Shown here in pieces: positions 42,073 to 55,392 of a stretch of 64,000 nucleotides of DNA. The DNA is from Amphirosellinia nigrospora (taxonomy: Eukaryota; Ascomycota; Sordariomycetes; Xylariales; Xylariaceae): assembly GCA_004123355.1 (NCBI GenBank), contig SCHM01000007.1, forward strand, positions 744,001 to 808,000, in the 5' to 3' direction. The notes beneath the pieces are model-generated. The model worked only from the letters and a program-made list of their open reading frames with translations. It did not search any database and was not told the origin of the DNA. Each line of letters starts with the position of its first letter. Positions within the stretch are counted from its first letter, which is position 1. The translations under genes and the position numbers were made by a program.

Positions 42073-45000
42073 ATGGATGATGACCCTCTCAATTGGGACG
42101 TCGACAGAGTGGTGCAAGAACTCTGTTCCCTAGATCGAACCTAGATTCCGTCTCCAGAGCTCCCACCCGCCCAACAACTCGAAACTTGTCTGCGCGAGCA
42201 AGGCGCCGACGGGCATACCATCCTTGCCTATCCCGATGAGTCGGAGTTATGCAATAAGCTCGGAATCAAAACTCTGAAGCACAAAAACACATTTATCATG
42301 CCCGCCGCGAGTTCCGCCAACGAAGCCGGTTGTACCAACACTACCTACCCAATCCCTTTGTTCCGGAAAACACGCCAGTCCCTCACTCTCAACATCATGC
42401 CGCGCCTGTTGGTGATTCCGTCGCTTCTGTGTCCAAGCTGGCGCTCGCACCTGCCGTAACATCTTCCGCGCCCAATGACTCAGCCAGTCGTGAAGAGCTA
42501 GGCATCATCCCGACCCTAACCCTAAGCATACAAGAGAGCCCACCGCCCGCGCTTTCTATCGACATCACTGCTAGGAAGAAGAAGGACGCTCTCGCATCTG
42601 CTAATTTGGAAGACTTCAAGTCGGCTTGCAATGATACAGACTCGCGAAATACCCCAGCCACCATCGGTCGCCAAGAGACTCCTGATGTGCATATCATGAA
42701 GCGGAAGAAGCGGAAGGATGAGGAGGATCATAACAAGCATTATTCCAAACACCCAAGAAAGGCATTAAGGTAATCGAGCTCTCTGATGACGATGACAATG
42801 ATAACCAAGTATCAACTCAAGAGCCCGAGCCTACAGACAACATTTCCGATAATCATGGTAATCGGAATTTGGATACCGAATTTGGCGGTCGGCATGCAAA
42901 TCGTCACATTACCGAGGACGACTGGAAAAGGGTGTGCAGGATGTTTCAGTGCCCGGTATCTACCACGAGCCTAAAGCCTCCTGGGTTCGGCATAGAGATC
43001 GCCGCGTACCAGCTGCACGCAATATGGTGGATGCTAACTCGACAACCTGTGCGTGGCATTCAAGGTGGCTGCCTAGGAGATGCGATGGACCTTGGCAAGA
43101 CTATAGCGGTTTTGACCACATCCGCTACATTTGCCATGATCAAGCCAACCATGAGGAAGTGCCAAGGTTTTGGAAAGACGGAGTTGTGATGGAGGACCGA
43201 CGACACCTGCACCGGCAGCATGGGATACCATGAGCGCTGCCCTAGCCAGTCAGAGTCGCCATACCCGACTGAGTGCACATGCATCAGATCTGCAGACACC
43301 TACAAGATTGCAGCGCGTATGCCTTCGCTGCCAACCATCTGCGTCGTTATCTACGGCTATGCGTTTCCAGGCGGCTGATTCTGCAAAATCCTCGACATGA
43401 CACATGTAGCAGCAGCACCCTTAAACTCTCTGTGCGACATAACGACATACACCAACAGCTGTATCATGGCCCGGATCGTGTGCAGCTAACGGCAGGCGCA
43501 GCTGTTCAACAACTCGACCCAGACGGAGATGTCCAGCTGCTTGTCGGTAGTCGACCGACATTGAGCAACTGGCTTGTGCTAGTCAGCCGGCACAGTGCTA
43601 CTAAGCTCTATGCTATGTACAATAATATGCGCAGCGAATTTTCCGACGAGAACGGGGACATCGTTATGAATTTGATGGGGGCGGCGTTGTGTTTTTTTAT
43701 GTAGCCCACCAGTACATAGGCACGCTGGGCAGTCCTACCGACCCCTTCCGATTATTGCACAGCGTCCGAGAGACAAGTGTGAAGGAGCCAGTAGCTTTTA
43801 CCGTCTCGGCATCTATTCCTCTGAGCGGCCCAATGCAAATGGCCATATTGTAGACCATGTCCTACGTAGCAGGTACTTGCAAGGGCAGGAAGAGCGCATT
43901 GGAGGTGTTGACAACGCGCAGTCTTTGAAGGTTGCGCAGACAAATTACGAATATCTTATCAGTAACCTGAACCGGCTCATAGACGAGAAGACCTAGAGAA
44001 AGAGTTGGTGCCCAATCTTTAATGGGCCGTCGCCCTCCTGATACTTTCAGAGGGCAGCTGATCAGGGAGGGAAGTCGGGAAATCACTGTCGAGCACATCA
44101 ACTGCCCCATGGGGGCCGTCTCTCACGGGATGCCTTCCGACGCATAACAGTCGAGGTGCAATGCTATGTCCAATGTTTATCACCCGAAAAGAAGCAGGAA
44201 TGGAAGCAGGGTGGTCAGATAGGTCCCGAACCAAACCAACAAAGCGTCGAGGCTGGTCTTTTTGGCAGTGGCGAGGACAATAATGTCGCCGCCAGAATGA
44301 ACCATAAATCGAAGAAAGCATGGATACGCCTTGTCCGTGCCGGAGTGTACCCTTTCCTCGCCCATCTCCTAGACACAGGCGTCATTAAAGACGGCGATTT
44401 ACACCATGAAATAGTCAATCAACTCGGGGTGGCGGCATGCAAGGCATACTTCACCAAGGGCTGGATAGAATGGTTAGCGCTTTTGAGAAGTCTCTCTATG
44501 GTCACACCGTAAAGAGCTCAGCCAGCAATCACCAAGATTCGATCGGCTTTGCCAATTTGTTGACGAGATGCTGTCTTATAGATCACAGGCACCAACTGCA
44601 GATGACCCGGGTCCGCGAGACGGAACGAACATCCGCCACATGATAGTCCTTACGCTGTCGCCCTCGTCAGTATTTATTACTTACATGCTTCTTGCCCACG
44701 CGTATAGAGGAAATATCAAGGTGGTTTGGTTCAACGCTGCAACCAAGAATAACGCGAGCGCTAGTGATAATGGATACGGTCGGAATCAAATTCTGGACGA
44801 CCTCAACTCGCCGTGTGATCAGTCATCCCCGAACAAGATTATCATCTCGACCTATCGAATTTGTGGGGTAGCGTTAAACCTCCAGAGAGCTAACTACTGT
44901 ATTATGATGGAGCCGGCCGGGTCGACTGAAGCTGAGAGGCAGGCGGCGGCAAGGGTCAATCGGCGAGGACAAGAGTCGCGACCTGTGACAGTGATGCTCT

Positions 45001-45107
45001 ACGACGAGCATAACTTTGCCGAGTCGCTGCGGCTATCTCGGAGGGTAAACCATGAGGAAATGCTGTCGTGGAAAGAAAATGGGATCCCCTGGGATAAATT
45101 CATGTAA
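42073..45107 (+). pseudogene. SNF2-family helicase pseudogene with SAM-like N-terminus
   Basis: Starts MDDDPLNWDVDRVV (42073). The N-terminus fits a SAM-like helical domain (PAQQLETCLREQGADG; LGIKTLKHKNTF) but has TAG where W is expected (about 42141). An acidic linker (ELSDDDDND) precedes the ATPase: AYQLHAIWWMLTRQP, then a degenerate Walker A GDAMDLGKTIAVL (normal DEMGLGKT). The C-terminal lobe is at 44640-45107: IIISTYRICGVALNLQRANY, EAERQAAARVNRRGQ, YDEHNFAES. The middle (43200-44500) is scattered over frames with stops. SNF2 ATPases remodel chromatin or displace DNA-bound proteins. This copy cannot work as read. Confidence 0.8.
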
Positions 45108-46225
45108 TGAGCCATTATATTGCCTTAAAGCTGTGCGGCTCTATTTCTGTGAAAAGTTGTCATGTCGTTATATCTATTAGCAAAAGACCCATCGCTGTTC
45201 ATATAGAGACCTATATCACTAGCAATAAGATGAATTCCACCCCTTTGTACCCTTGCGCTTAGGGATGTAGAGCATATAGTTTCTACCTTAGTAGTCTCCT
45301 AGCCGATGTGCTATTGATCTATTGCTATAATAAAATAAGGACCGCACAAGTTACTCTCATAGAGTACTTTCTGTACTTATAAAACACATTGCTTTAATAT
45401 CTCTATATCAATATATGATAACGTATCAAATGCCTCTCGCCTACTACAAGCTCATACGTAACATTACCTAGTCCTAACTGTTGAGATTATTCCATTATCT
45501 TTTTTGCTTTGATACCTAGCGCGTTAGTTCACCTAGATATCTAGACTCCAGACTTCCTTGCTTAACACTCAAGATGACACTCATGTCCCTCGGTAACTAA
45601 TAAAGGGATAGAGTTCAGGGCCCTCTCAATATCGACTTGTAGAGCTCACCCTTAAGATCATTTATGAACGCGTCCATCTTCGACCTCGGGATATCCTTTG
45701 CTCTCCATCTTTACACTTTTTAGCTTGTCCGAAAGAATCAATACACCCCACGGGATCTCCGCCGGCTGTGGTATCGGCCAAAGCCCCGCGCTATGAAGGG
45801 GCTCCATACCAGTACCAAACATCGAAGGAAGGCAAACATCAGGGTAACTTTTCTTCTTCCTGTGTCTTTTATACAAGGTTTTATCATTTGCGATTAGCCC
45901 TTCGGGGATATTATGAAATGGTGCGAGAAGTGCTCTATGATGTCTGCAATAGAGTAGGTAGTTAGTTGAGTTTCCAAACACATAATCCAAGAAAAAAGCG
46001 TTAAGGATCAAACTCACTGTATATCTCTGGTGGTTCAAAAACCCCAGCGCATCGCAGACTGTTCGAGTCGTATTGAAGCACAGTATCTCAAGTGCTTGGA
46101 ATTTGGAGTTCAATTCAGCTAATAATCTCTTTGGGGTCTCTAGGGCTCTGATTTCTTGATTCTGACTTCAATGTAACCTCGCCCATGCCCTCAATTTATA
46201 GACAAATTCCTAGGAATTTTGCGCT
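45108..46225. other. AT-rich spacer; one unsupported ORF
   Basis: A 151-codon minus-strand frame (45658-46113) is not recognised and has mixed composition. The rest shows nothing. Confidence 0.4.
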
Positions 46226-46848
46226 CTTCGTAGTCTTGCCATCATAGTTGGCCTTTTCCGGGAGCCGATCACGCCAGACATTCTCAGGCTCTCCGAGGCG
46301 CATCTCCAATACTACAAGGGCCTCCCATCAAGTCTCACGGAGTTCACATTAAACATATCCTCCGAGGGAAGAGGGGCGCCGATGACCGATGGGCAGACAA
46401 TCTGTTATTATTCATTGATCTGTCTCGATACCTCACGCAACTGGATCTCGTCATCACACCCAATGACTTCGGCTCACATGTTAACCGGCTAAAAGAGGTT
46501 GTACCAAAGCTCCAACTACCCAATCTACAAGATCTAGGGCTCTATAGAATCTATTGTACCGTGAGGGATCCTGGAATCCTTATTATGAAGCATAACGCAA
46601 CACCCCAAAGCGTTGCTTTGGTCCGGGCAGAAGTTTCAGGTGGAATTGGCCACTGGAGATTTCTGTTCACTCTAATTCAGGATCGCTTCCCGACTCTTGG
46701 GTTATCTATACGGCGATGCACTACAGGGGGTCTCGTTTTATACTGCTGTCGAATGGAACACGACGGAGAGGATCTTCAAGATATCTTCGATGTCGGGCGC
46801 AATCATAAAGACTGGATGACGGCAATCCAAGCGATAGAAGTAAGATAG
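46226..46848 (+). pseudogene. F-box/LRR-like fungal protein remnant
   Basis: One frame reads FREPITPDILRLSEAHLQYYKGLPSSLTEFTLN (leucine-rich-repeat-like spacing). After a shift near 46365 another frame reads LLLFIDLSRYLTQLDLVITPN, VVPKLQLPNLQDLGLYRIYC, HWRFLFTLIQDRFP and a C-terminal DGEDLQDIFD. This alternation of Leu-rich strands is typical of fungal F-box proteins that select substrates for ubiquitination; the family is inferred and no F-box is visible. N-terminal part missing, so a fragment. Confidence 0.5.
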
Positions 46849-46855
46849 ATATTTT

Positions 46856-48480
46856 GTAGAGATGGTCTAGCTATTTGAAGTTCTAGAGGTTATTTCATGA
46901 TTGAGTCGTATGTTTTAGGTTTGTATGATTAAATTGTCGCCCAGTTACCGAGAGTTCCTGAGAACGTTGAAACAGGTACCTGCGAGTGCAAGTCTCTAAC
47001 CCGCCACCGTCTCTAGAGACTGATTAGGTATTACGCGTTTAAGTATTCCAATTCAACTTCATACCTGCCTACTTGCCTATAAAGGGATATCCCTTTTATC
47101 GAGTTCAATACCAAATCAAGTACTTTAAAGGAACCTAGCAGCCTTAACTTACAAGTTGGCGCGCTTTGAACTTTTGCAGTTCCTTGTTCACATCTGCTAA
47201 AACCTCGCGATTATTCCAAGCCGTAATATAACCCTCCGGTATATCCTCTTGAATCCAATTATATTGTGGGAGAGGTCTTATTATCAACCTGATAATCCTC
47301 TATTCCTTTACGTTTATACTTTTTTTTCGTTTCTCCACAGCGCCGCTTCAGCCTTTTCTACCAAGCCGCTCTGTCTGGACGCGTCTGTGGGTTGACTTTA
47401 GTCAGACAGGGTCGGCCGCGATCTCTTAGATGGGTCGCCCCTCCTACCGATGACGGTCTCTGTTTGCATGCTTCTCGAGCTCAGCGTCGCGGGGAGGTCG
47501 TATTTCGTATTAAACGGCGTGCTTGTCCCGGACATAGCTATCCTACTGATGCTAGGCGAGGTAACATACAAACTTAGTCTCTCGGCCGCCATGTTCTCAA
47601 TCTAGCACATCTCGTAATGATGCCGGAGGGCCTTGCGATCGATAGTCGGAGGCACTGATGCTCTCTGGCCGTTGAACCTAGTCAGGGCGTTGTATGATAC
47701 AAACACGCGGACACGGAACGTGCGGGGATGGATAGAAAAGAGCCGCGAATAAAAAAAATTCGCAAAAGCGCTTCATTTATTAACCATCTTGGCTTCGTTG
47801 ACGTCTATATGCATGCCAGTCGGCGCAAGCATGCTGCCCAATTCGTTGTTGTCGGCGCCGTCCGAACCACCCTTCCTCGGTGAAGTAGAGCCGGATGCGG
47901 ATCGTTTGGAGGGGAATGGGAGCGAGCTTTTATCTTTCGCCAGAGTGGCATAAGCGTGAGCCTTAGATCAGAAGGCGTCTTATTCGGCGGTAAGTATCGA
48001 AGATCGCGACGACGGACAGGGTTGGGAGGATTTTGAGCGCATCTCACTGGGTGTAGGTTAGTCATACAGGCCGAGAGCAGAGAAATGGGCGCAACGAGAA
48101 CTAACCGACCTTGAAGATGAGTAGCTGAGAGAGAATTAGAAGGTAGAGATGGCAATGCTTGTGGTAGACAATATGGTACCCGTATGGACCCACACTCCAC
48201 ACAAAAGCAGGAGTGGTCACTGACCCTTTATAGTTAGTTAGGGGTCTTTGAGTTGCAACCTGAAATGACCAGTTGAGTTGCAAAATTTCACCAGTACTTT
48301 ATAAGAGCAAACGAAACAGCAGCAAGAAATAAACTCACTGTTATTAAAGTAGATAAAGATGTAGATATAGACATAATTACCCCTAGCTAAGCGTGCTTGA
48401 GGGGCCCTTAGGTAGTAATCTACTAGCACAAAGTCTATTATAAGTCGACCACATTACCTTCTAACTACGTCCGTCGCCGC
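46856..48480. other. Repeat-rich spacer, no confident gene
   Basis: Short frames at 47392-47592 (both strands) and 47805-48200 (-, 131 aa, Pro/Arg-rich) lack recognisable features. Nothing else seen. Confidence 0.4.
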
Positions 48481-48835
48481 TCGCTAATGCAATCGTATTA
48501 GGTCGATTGGAACAAGCTTGCTGCCCAAGCCGGCTTCGAAGACGGTGCCACGGCCAAAGCCCACTACGAGCCACTTCTCAATCGCGACCACGGCCACAGC
48601 CACGGCCACGGCGGCGATGCGCCCAGAAAGCGACAGAGTCCGTACGACGGTAAGCCCAAGACTCTGGAGACTGAAGACGGCAACAAGCAGTATGCCCGCA
48701 ACCCATACGACCTGGAGAATGAAGAAGATCTCGAGTCGCGTTACATGCTGCACCCGTCTACTATGGCCGGCCGCCTGCACGGCATCATTGCCACCGTACA
48801 TCGAGAGCAACACAACGAGATACCTTAAGGAATAA
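48481..48835 (+). pseudogene. Fragment of a hypothetical protein with Myb/SANT-like segment
   Basis: One plus-strand frame reads WNKLAAQAGFEDGATAKAHY, reminiscent of the third helix of fungal Myb/SANT-like domains (W-x-K-V-A...G-x-x-N-x-x-x-A-x-x-R-Y). It continues with HGHSHGHG and KRQSPYDGKPK. It stops soon after and has no upstream start. Weak evidence only. Confidence 0.35.
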
Positions 48836-49992
48836 TTCCGCTCACGATAGAAGACGTGTCGGTCAACTTCCCGGGTGGGGTTTCCGAAAAGTGGGGTCTT
48901 TGTTACGTGTGGGCCAGAATGACCCGAGCAGCAGCAGGCACTTCTTTGGAAGCGTGCAGTTATCTGTCGAGCCAGGGCCGAGAGCGCCGTACACGAGGTT
49001 GGAGTGTAAGCATGTAGGAAGTGTCGAGTATCTCACGATGAATATTGGCGCCATCGGCGGGGAATGAAGACAATCGTGCTGCTACACGACGACCAACCCA
49101 GCCGTCATACCATCTCGAAGGCATTAGGGTGCATCGCGAGATCAATTTCGGCCCAGGAAAGCAAGGGGTAAATTAACAGGGGGTAAAAATATGTGAAAAC
49201 ACCAGAATTCCTTGCTGTATTTTACTTTTGTACTTCCGAAGATACACACCTCGGAGATTTCAAATTTTTGTAATTCTTCTCGATATGTTACGCTCCTTTT
49301 GATCATCAGATTCCCCTTAACTCCAAGTGACTACGTTACGAATTAGATGAATAATTCCCAGATTACCTCCAAGGTCACAGTCACCCTAGGCCAATTCAAT
49401 AAGGGCAATGTTCTTAATGATTAGCTCGTTTGGGAGACTGTGTCTGGGACCGCCAAGTTGAGACTATTTGCAGTTGAGATCCGAATTCAACTGTCCATAC
49501 TTACAAAAGGCGACATCTTGTTGCACTAAACACACCCTTGAAGATTATATGGATATCTTTAGTGCTAGAAAATCTACATCTAGTCTATGCTGTTGGGGCA
49601 TAGCTACCAGAGCCTGTGTTAGTACCGACGTGGACCATACGCCCTTAATTGCTATACCTGATGCGGGAGATGGGAAATGTCGGGGTAGGGCCATTGGAAG
49701 TGTCGCGTAGGTAATTCGAGGGAACGTGTTCAGGCGTTCTGCTAATAGTGCTGATGGTGCCGAGGGCTTGTACTTTAAGGAACGCCTCACCGATTCGCCA
49801 GGGCGCATTACAGTCACCGGCATCGTGTACCAGCTGGATTGGTTTGGATGGGACGTGGGAGATGTTCGTATTCCTAGGCTACGTGTGCTACGGAGATACA
49901 TTTGATATATCATGACTATACACTAACGCCTGCTCAGTTGCTCTCTCTCTCCCTCGTTGTCGTTATTTCTCTAGCTACCTTGGTCAATGAAA
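48836..49992. other. Spacer with scattered ORFs
   Basis: Overlapping frames at 49468-49913 on both strands show some coding-like sequence (GIVYQLDWFGWDVGDVRI on +), but I cannot assign a family or an unbroken frame. Confidence 0.4.
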
Positions 49993-50870
49993 TTACATAA
50001 CTGCTACAACCCAGGTCGCTAGACAGTCATTCGTGCGTCGCTCTATCCCTGAAGTGATGGGCAGACCTGCGTGAATATGTCGCTCATCTCTAGATCTGCT
50101 TGAGAGTAGGATGAACCAGAACACGCCGCCTCCCAGCCCAGTCAGCAGAGCGAACCCCGACCTGTTGGCCGTCATTCCGTGGCACCCTGACCCGTCGAAT
50201 CCATTGGGTGCCAGGAAGATGTGCGGGAAGTACGTTGCGCCAGATGTGCAGTCGGTTGTGAGACACAGAAAGAAGCTCGCAACCCGGTTGTACGGGCCTC
50301 CCGTTTTGCCGTCAATCGGTGGCGTCGTAAACTGGTTGTAGTGCATGCCGAATAAATCCCTGTCACAAGAGCGCGAACAGAGAGCTTGGAAATAGTTCAA
50401 TTTGAATAATAATCTACTATGGTGCTAAAGGTGCCATGAAGATCTAAGTTTCTATTTTCGAGGCAGGAGGATTCAGTGCCGCTTTATGCTCGAATACCCT
50501 CGCATCCTCACGGACCTCCGTGGACTTGAATAGAGAAATGTGTAGCCTGAGTCCGTGTGTCTCGGAGATCTATCTCGGCCTTCGGTCAATGACTGAGACT
50601 CATAAGATGTGATCAGAGAGCTCCGTGCGAGACCCTTGTGACGATCGCCTTCCTAGTACCGTACGATTTGCATGGCCTCGAGCCTGATTGATGGGATGAG
50701 GCCCATGACGAAGCCGCCCTCTCCCGCATGATGGAGACGATTGGATCGTCGCTCGGCAGCACGCCAGACGTAGATGTTTGATAGGAAGGAAACGGCCACT
50801 CATCGTGATCGTCTGGGCTGTAAACTTTGGGCGGCTGGAGTGTGGATAGTCTGCCGCGGAGCGAGAATAG
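49993..50870 (-). pseudogene. Prolyl-4-hydroxylase-like 2OG-Fe(II) oxygenase, split by an LTR
   Basis: The C-terminal half (minus strand, 50360-49993) has FGMHYNQF (first iron ligand His), RVASFFLCLTTDC, ATYFPHI, GVFWFILL, ERHIHAGLPITSGIE (distal His) and ends at TW-VVAVM. The N-terminal half (50870-50644) reads PSDDPIVSIMRERA and then EAMQIVRY in another frame, just what precedes the catalytic core in this family. The solo LTR 50361-50643 lies between them. Deleting it and one ATCCC/ATCGC copy makes the reading nearly continuous. The N-terminal half also contains a frame change and a stop, so decay went on after or before the insertion. The canonical HxD aspartate is not evident. Confidence 0.75.
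50361..50643. repeat. Solo LTR (283 bp), TSD ATCCC/ATCGC, in the P4H-like gene
   Basis: Begins TGTCACAAGAGCGCG and ends GACCCTTGTGACG, flanked by ATCCC (50356-50360) and ATCGC (50644-50648). It shares landmarks GAGAGCTTGGAAATAG and CTACTATGGTGC with the copy at 16557 in the same orientation. The mutated end base and imperfect TSD mark it as older. Confidence 0.85.
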
Positions 50871-51609
50871 TTAACGTTTCCGGGTGGGCAAATGTGATGA
50901 CGGAATCATAGTCGCGAGACGCGGATCATGTTAATAGGTATTGTATGGCTCTCACGTACCCAACGTCCATTAGATATTTTGCTTCACGCGAATGTAGAAA
51001 TTCACGTAGATATACCATGAAAGAGTCAGGGAACAGGATTTGCATGGTGTATCGATGGCTGGTCGAGATGGAGACGAGATCTTGTTGTACCGTCCCGAGG
51101 TTCAGATAGCGTAAAGACCCTGTCGATCGCTGAAAATAGAGTATAGTATCGGGAGAGCGATAGCAACAATCAAGACAGACATGTGAAAATTAACAGACAT
51201 GACGGGCCCGGCAAGAAAACCGAAAAAAAAAACAGAGGGTGCGTGTCTATATTTGCAGCTCATTAAATATAATAAATACGAGGTAAAACGTATGTATCTC
51301 GCTGTGTTACCGGCTCTTCGAAAATTTCCCCGTGCTAACATGGATTGGGTATATATACTAGTCGTAATAGAGGTACTAGAAAAATATGGACAGAGAGAGA
51401 GGATGGATAAGAACCCCAAGATTGCATTCCATTTCGTGTCTCCTTCAGCTGACGCTCGATCGGGGCGTAGTGTAGCATCCTACCGTCACGAATCCTCGAC
51501 TGCAGCTCGCCCCATGTGAAGACGCGAGCTGCGAAATTACTCGCCCCCCCCCTCCATAGATCACCACATCTCGAAACTGCAACAAAACCGTGGTGCCAAT
51601 TTTTCGTAT
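50871..51609. other. Spacer; no gene supported
   Basis: Small opposing frames around 51102-51519 have no recognisable content. Includes an A-rich run (51223-51232) and a C-run (51546-51555). Confidence 0.4.
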
Positions 51610-54600
51610 GCAAGCCTAGATCTTCATGTCGGACTGGAGGTCGACCGACGTCGTAGCCTCGTCGAAGGTTGTGGAGCTTCGTTTGAGAAATGCGCGTGCG
51701 ATGCAAATGAGCTGACGCTGCCCCTGAAACATGGTTGAACCCTGCCTGATAAGGTAAAAGATGGGCCATGGAACTTGCTCCGACCAGCAACTAAGGGCTG
51801 TTTGTAGCATCCAACAGACCTACTTGGCCGAGGCTGTCCAGGATCTCGTCATCCCTGTATTCTTGGAAGGGATCAAGATTGAAGCGCAGACTGACTTCGA
51901 AAGAGCGTGGGATCTTGGGGGACATAGGCCAGTTTTCGACGCAGCGTGTTCGGATCAACTGTGCTCGTGTCGAGTCCATTAACAAAAATCTGCCCATTTT
52001 CGACTTCCAGGTCATGAAGCAGGGTCACAACGAGACGAGACTTCCCTGCCCTGGTGTGGCCAACGATGCCTACCCTTTCCCGGAATCCGATCTTGAGAGT
52101 TAGGTCTCTAAGCACATAGTTTCGTAATGCCAGGTATCGGCTAACACAGCCTTGTATTCTAGAACACATTTTGGCGGCTAGCTTTGGGGCGTCGTCATAC
52201 TGCCCGTCCGTTCTTGAAAAGGCTCTTGTGGGTTTGCGTACTCTTGGATGCGTTGAAGACTGAGAAGACGAGATTAGACACAGTTTTGTAGGTAGACTTG
52301 GCTACGTTAGAATTGTGTTACCTCGTCATGTTCCGGGCGTTGATAGAATAATACAGAATTAGCGATAGAACTTGTTCCGAAAAAAACAATGGCATACGTT
52401 AGGTTTAGACCAATTGTTCCCGCACTCAGTCTGCCGGCATCGATGACAGCGAAGAGACCTGCAAACAAGGAGACAAAAGCGCCCATCGCTCAGTACCTCT
52501 CAAAGCAAAAGAAAGCAGATTGTATTCATGGAGTCGGGTTAGCGTCCCGGAGGAGTATCTTCTCTCCGCACCGTAAGTCCATATTGTAAGGATACGAGAG
52601 ACGCTCTCGTCAATGTGTTGAAATATGGGGATCGGCGGTCTATTTCGAGAGTCTTGACTTCTCATGATGTAGTGACGTAAAAAGCGCCAATCATACAGCA
52701 CCCTACCATAATGAAGGCACCTAGTATCAAGAAAGCTGGTGTGATGATAGCGATGAGTATGGTGACACCTATAAGCGCCCTAGCGAAATGTAGAATTCTG
52801 ATAGCTGTCATCGCCAAATCTTGATCCACGATACGCATCTCGCTGGAAATCACGCTGATGATCTCCCTACAAGTTCCTATCGTCGAAAAATTGAAGAGTG
52901 GCCAAACTAATAGACCACAAAAGGCCATCATAAAAGCAAAACTGGGATGAGAGGGAGCCGACGGACAAGGTGTATAATCGCATAAACCCGATACCTACGT
53001 AGATAAAAAGAAAGAGAACGTAGATGCCAAAGTAGTACGAAAGCCGTGGTGCAAGGTTGTTGTCAGGGCTCTGGGAAACGCCAGTCTTTATTTTATAGAG
53101 ACTAGCCTTCGCATATGCGTTCGATGGCTCGCGAACCCACCAATTGATCATAATTGACCCTCCTTGGTTGCGAAATGAAGACCGCAGTCTGTAGCATCTA
53201 GAAAAGCCAGCCTCCCGTGGCAACCAGATCTTTCAAGAGAGCCGGACCCGGAGGGCTTTCATTCTGCTTCTTCGCGTCGGCCATTTCGTCTGCATAGGTA
53301 TTGCCAAGCTGCCTTTCCTCTTGCTGCACGCCTGCCGAAAACTCGCTTGGCTCCTCTTGTACTTTGGTCCTTTCCCCGTTGGGTAGCTGGGTAGCACCAC
53401 CGTGACCAGCGAGATCTGAGAGTACCGGAAAGTGGCCAGTGGCTGAGAGATCCTGCGGGGAGCCCGCTGCGACTACGAGTCCGTTGCGCGGTTTAACAAC
53501 GCAATCGGCACCCGGAATAGTAAGGGCGACATTGTGCGTAACCAGGGCGCAGGTTCGGCCCTTCATAAACGCTTTTTGATATATTTCTCGAAAAATCCAA
53601 GATGCTGTGTGCGAATCAAAGCACCAAGGCGGTCGTCGAGGAAAACATGACGGGCGTTGGAATAAACAGCACGGAGAACCTCGAGGTCTGGATCAAGATT
53701 ACATACGGCGATGATACCCCTATAAATGTCTTCGTATAAATCTCGGCCGAAGAGGATGTTGTTTTGCACCGTGTCGTTTATCGTCGATGGGTCCTGCGCA
53801 CAGAGGGCCACACTATCGACGAGATCACTCTTTGACTTGGGTAGGATCTCATGAGGAGCGGCAGCTGCCGACCTACCACTCACGATTGGCATCTCACCCG
53901 GTAATGCGAGCGAGCAGCATCAACGACTTTCCGCTGCCCGTACTCCCGACAATAATGTTCAATCGTCCCGGGAGAAACTTGATGTTTAGGTTCCTGAGCA
54001 TGAAGCCCTCGACCAGGCCAGCAAAGGTCGCGTCGACGAAACCCACGCTATCACCGCGCTCGCTTCTCTCGAGTATGTCATACTTTTTTGGTCTCTTCAG
54101 TAGCTAAGAATTTATTCAGGCGTTCGAGCGACACAAGCGTGGTCTGGATCTGCGTAAGAGCGCCGACAAAATCATCGAGCGGAGCCTCAGGGAGGTTGAA
54201 GAGTGAAAGCAGTTTCAACGTTAGAAACGACAAAAGTTGATTTCCGGTGATAATCGTGTAGACGTAAAACGAAGAGAAGGTAATGATGAGTGGTAGGCTG
54301 TACCAAATAGTCGCCGCCACTGACTAGAGAATATAGCGAGCGCGGAGTATTCTGAGCTCGGTAGCTCGTTTGTCGTTGGCAGAAGAAAGACTCCCAAGCC
54401 ATGAGCTTTTAGATTCGGATGTTTTGAATTAGCTCCGTAGTGCTCTGCAGTCGGCTATCTATCGCAGTCATCACTTGGCCCTGGATAGCGCCAAAGCGCC
54501 GTGCGATGCGAGAGTTGGTGCATTCTGGCGGCTGAACCGGCAATCGTAGTGACGTCGCTCGTGAAAAGGTTCATAATTAGGTCGGTGTCAGTAGACCAAG

Positions 54601-55392
54601 AGGTAGCTTCAGTCGAACTATGTACGAGTAGGAGACGCAGCATCTTTTAGTAGATCTCGTTAGTAAGGATAGACTTGACGCGGAAGCCTACTTTCTAGCC
54701 AGTCCATAGCTTAAGAGCCTCGGCGGTCGAAGCTAGAACGGTCCAGACGAAGATGAGAGAGACGTCGTGTGTTGCCTGTTTAGCAGATGCGATACTTGTG
54801 TTCTCTATGTATTGCAAAACAAAGTCGAAAAGGACAGTCGGGGTGATATAAGTATACCGGAGAGTGCAGCCAGGAGGTCCTAGGTAACTAATTCGAGCCC
54901 GAGATGTTTTAGGAGGCTAAGCAGAGAGAGGAGCTACGGATGAATTTTAGCACATCTTCGTCATCTAGTAATTCGTTTGTATATGACGAACGGAGCGTCG
55001 ACTTACTTCCCATGCTTATACATTTCAATGCTCTCGGTAGCAGTCTCGGTCTTATTCATTAGCGGGATCTGTTCGACGTCCAGACAACTGCGTTTCCAGG
55101 ATGCGAAGAGCGTGCTATCTATCCAGGAAAAGCTCAAGAGATCGATCATGGTTGAGGAGTATTCGCCAGTTGTTGTCGTTGCTGTTGAATCCAGCCGATC
55201 ATAGTAATCGGGGGCGGCAGAAACGGGCGAGGCCAACACGGTCGTGAGGAAGCTAAAGGAGCGGATGAAATCACTCATGTTAGCTGGAAAAGCCGAGAGG
55301 GATATGGCCCAGGAGGCTGTGACGAGAAGAAATGAGTGATGGAAGGCAGTGCGGCGAATGTGGTTGAAGCTGGTGGCGGGGAAGAGCCTCAA
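51610..55392 (-). pseudogene. ABC-C (MRP-type) multidrug transporter pseudogene
   Basis: Minus-strand order fits a full ABC-C protein. The N-terminal linker after the first membrane block (GEYSSTMIDLLSFSWIDS, 55392-55003) comes first. Membrane domain 1 pieces follow (54643-54080). NBD1 has Walker A VGSTGSGKSLMLL (about 53925-53950), a Q-loop SVALCAQDPSTINDTV and a late segment ALVTHNVALTIPGAD. Membrane domain 2 is at 53223-52430. NBD2 has a degenerate Walker A VGHTRAGKS, the Q-loop AYVPQDPTLF, the signature-like QGQRQLICIARAFL and TFDEATTSVDLQSD (51720-51625). Frames change repeatedly and stops interrupt. Intact relatives pump drugs or conjugates from the cytosol. Not functional as read. Confidence 0.85.
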
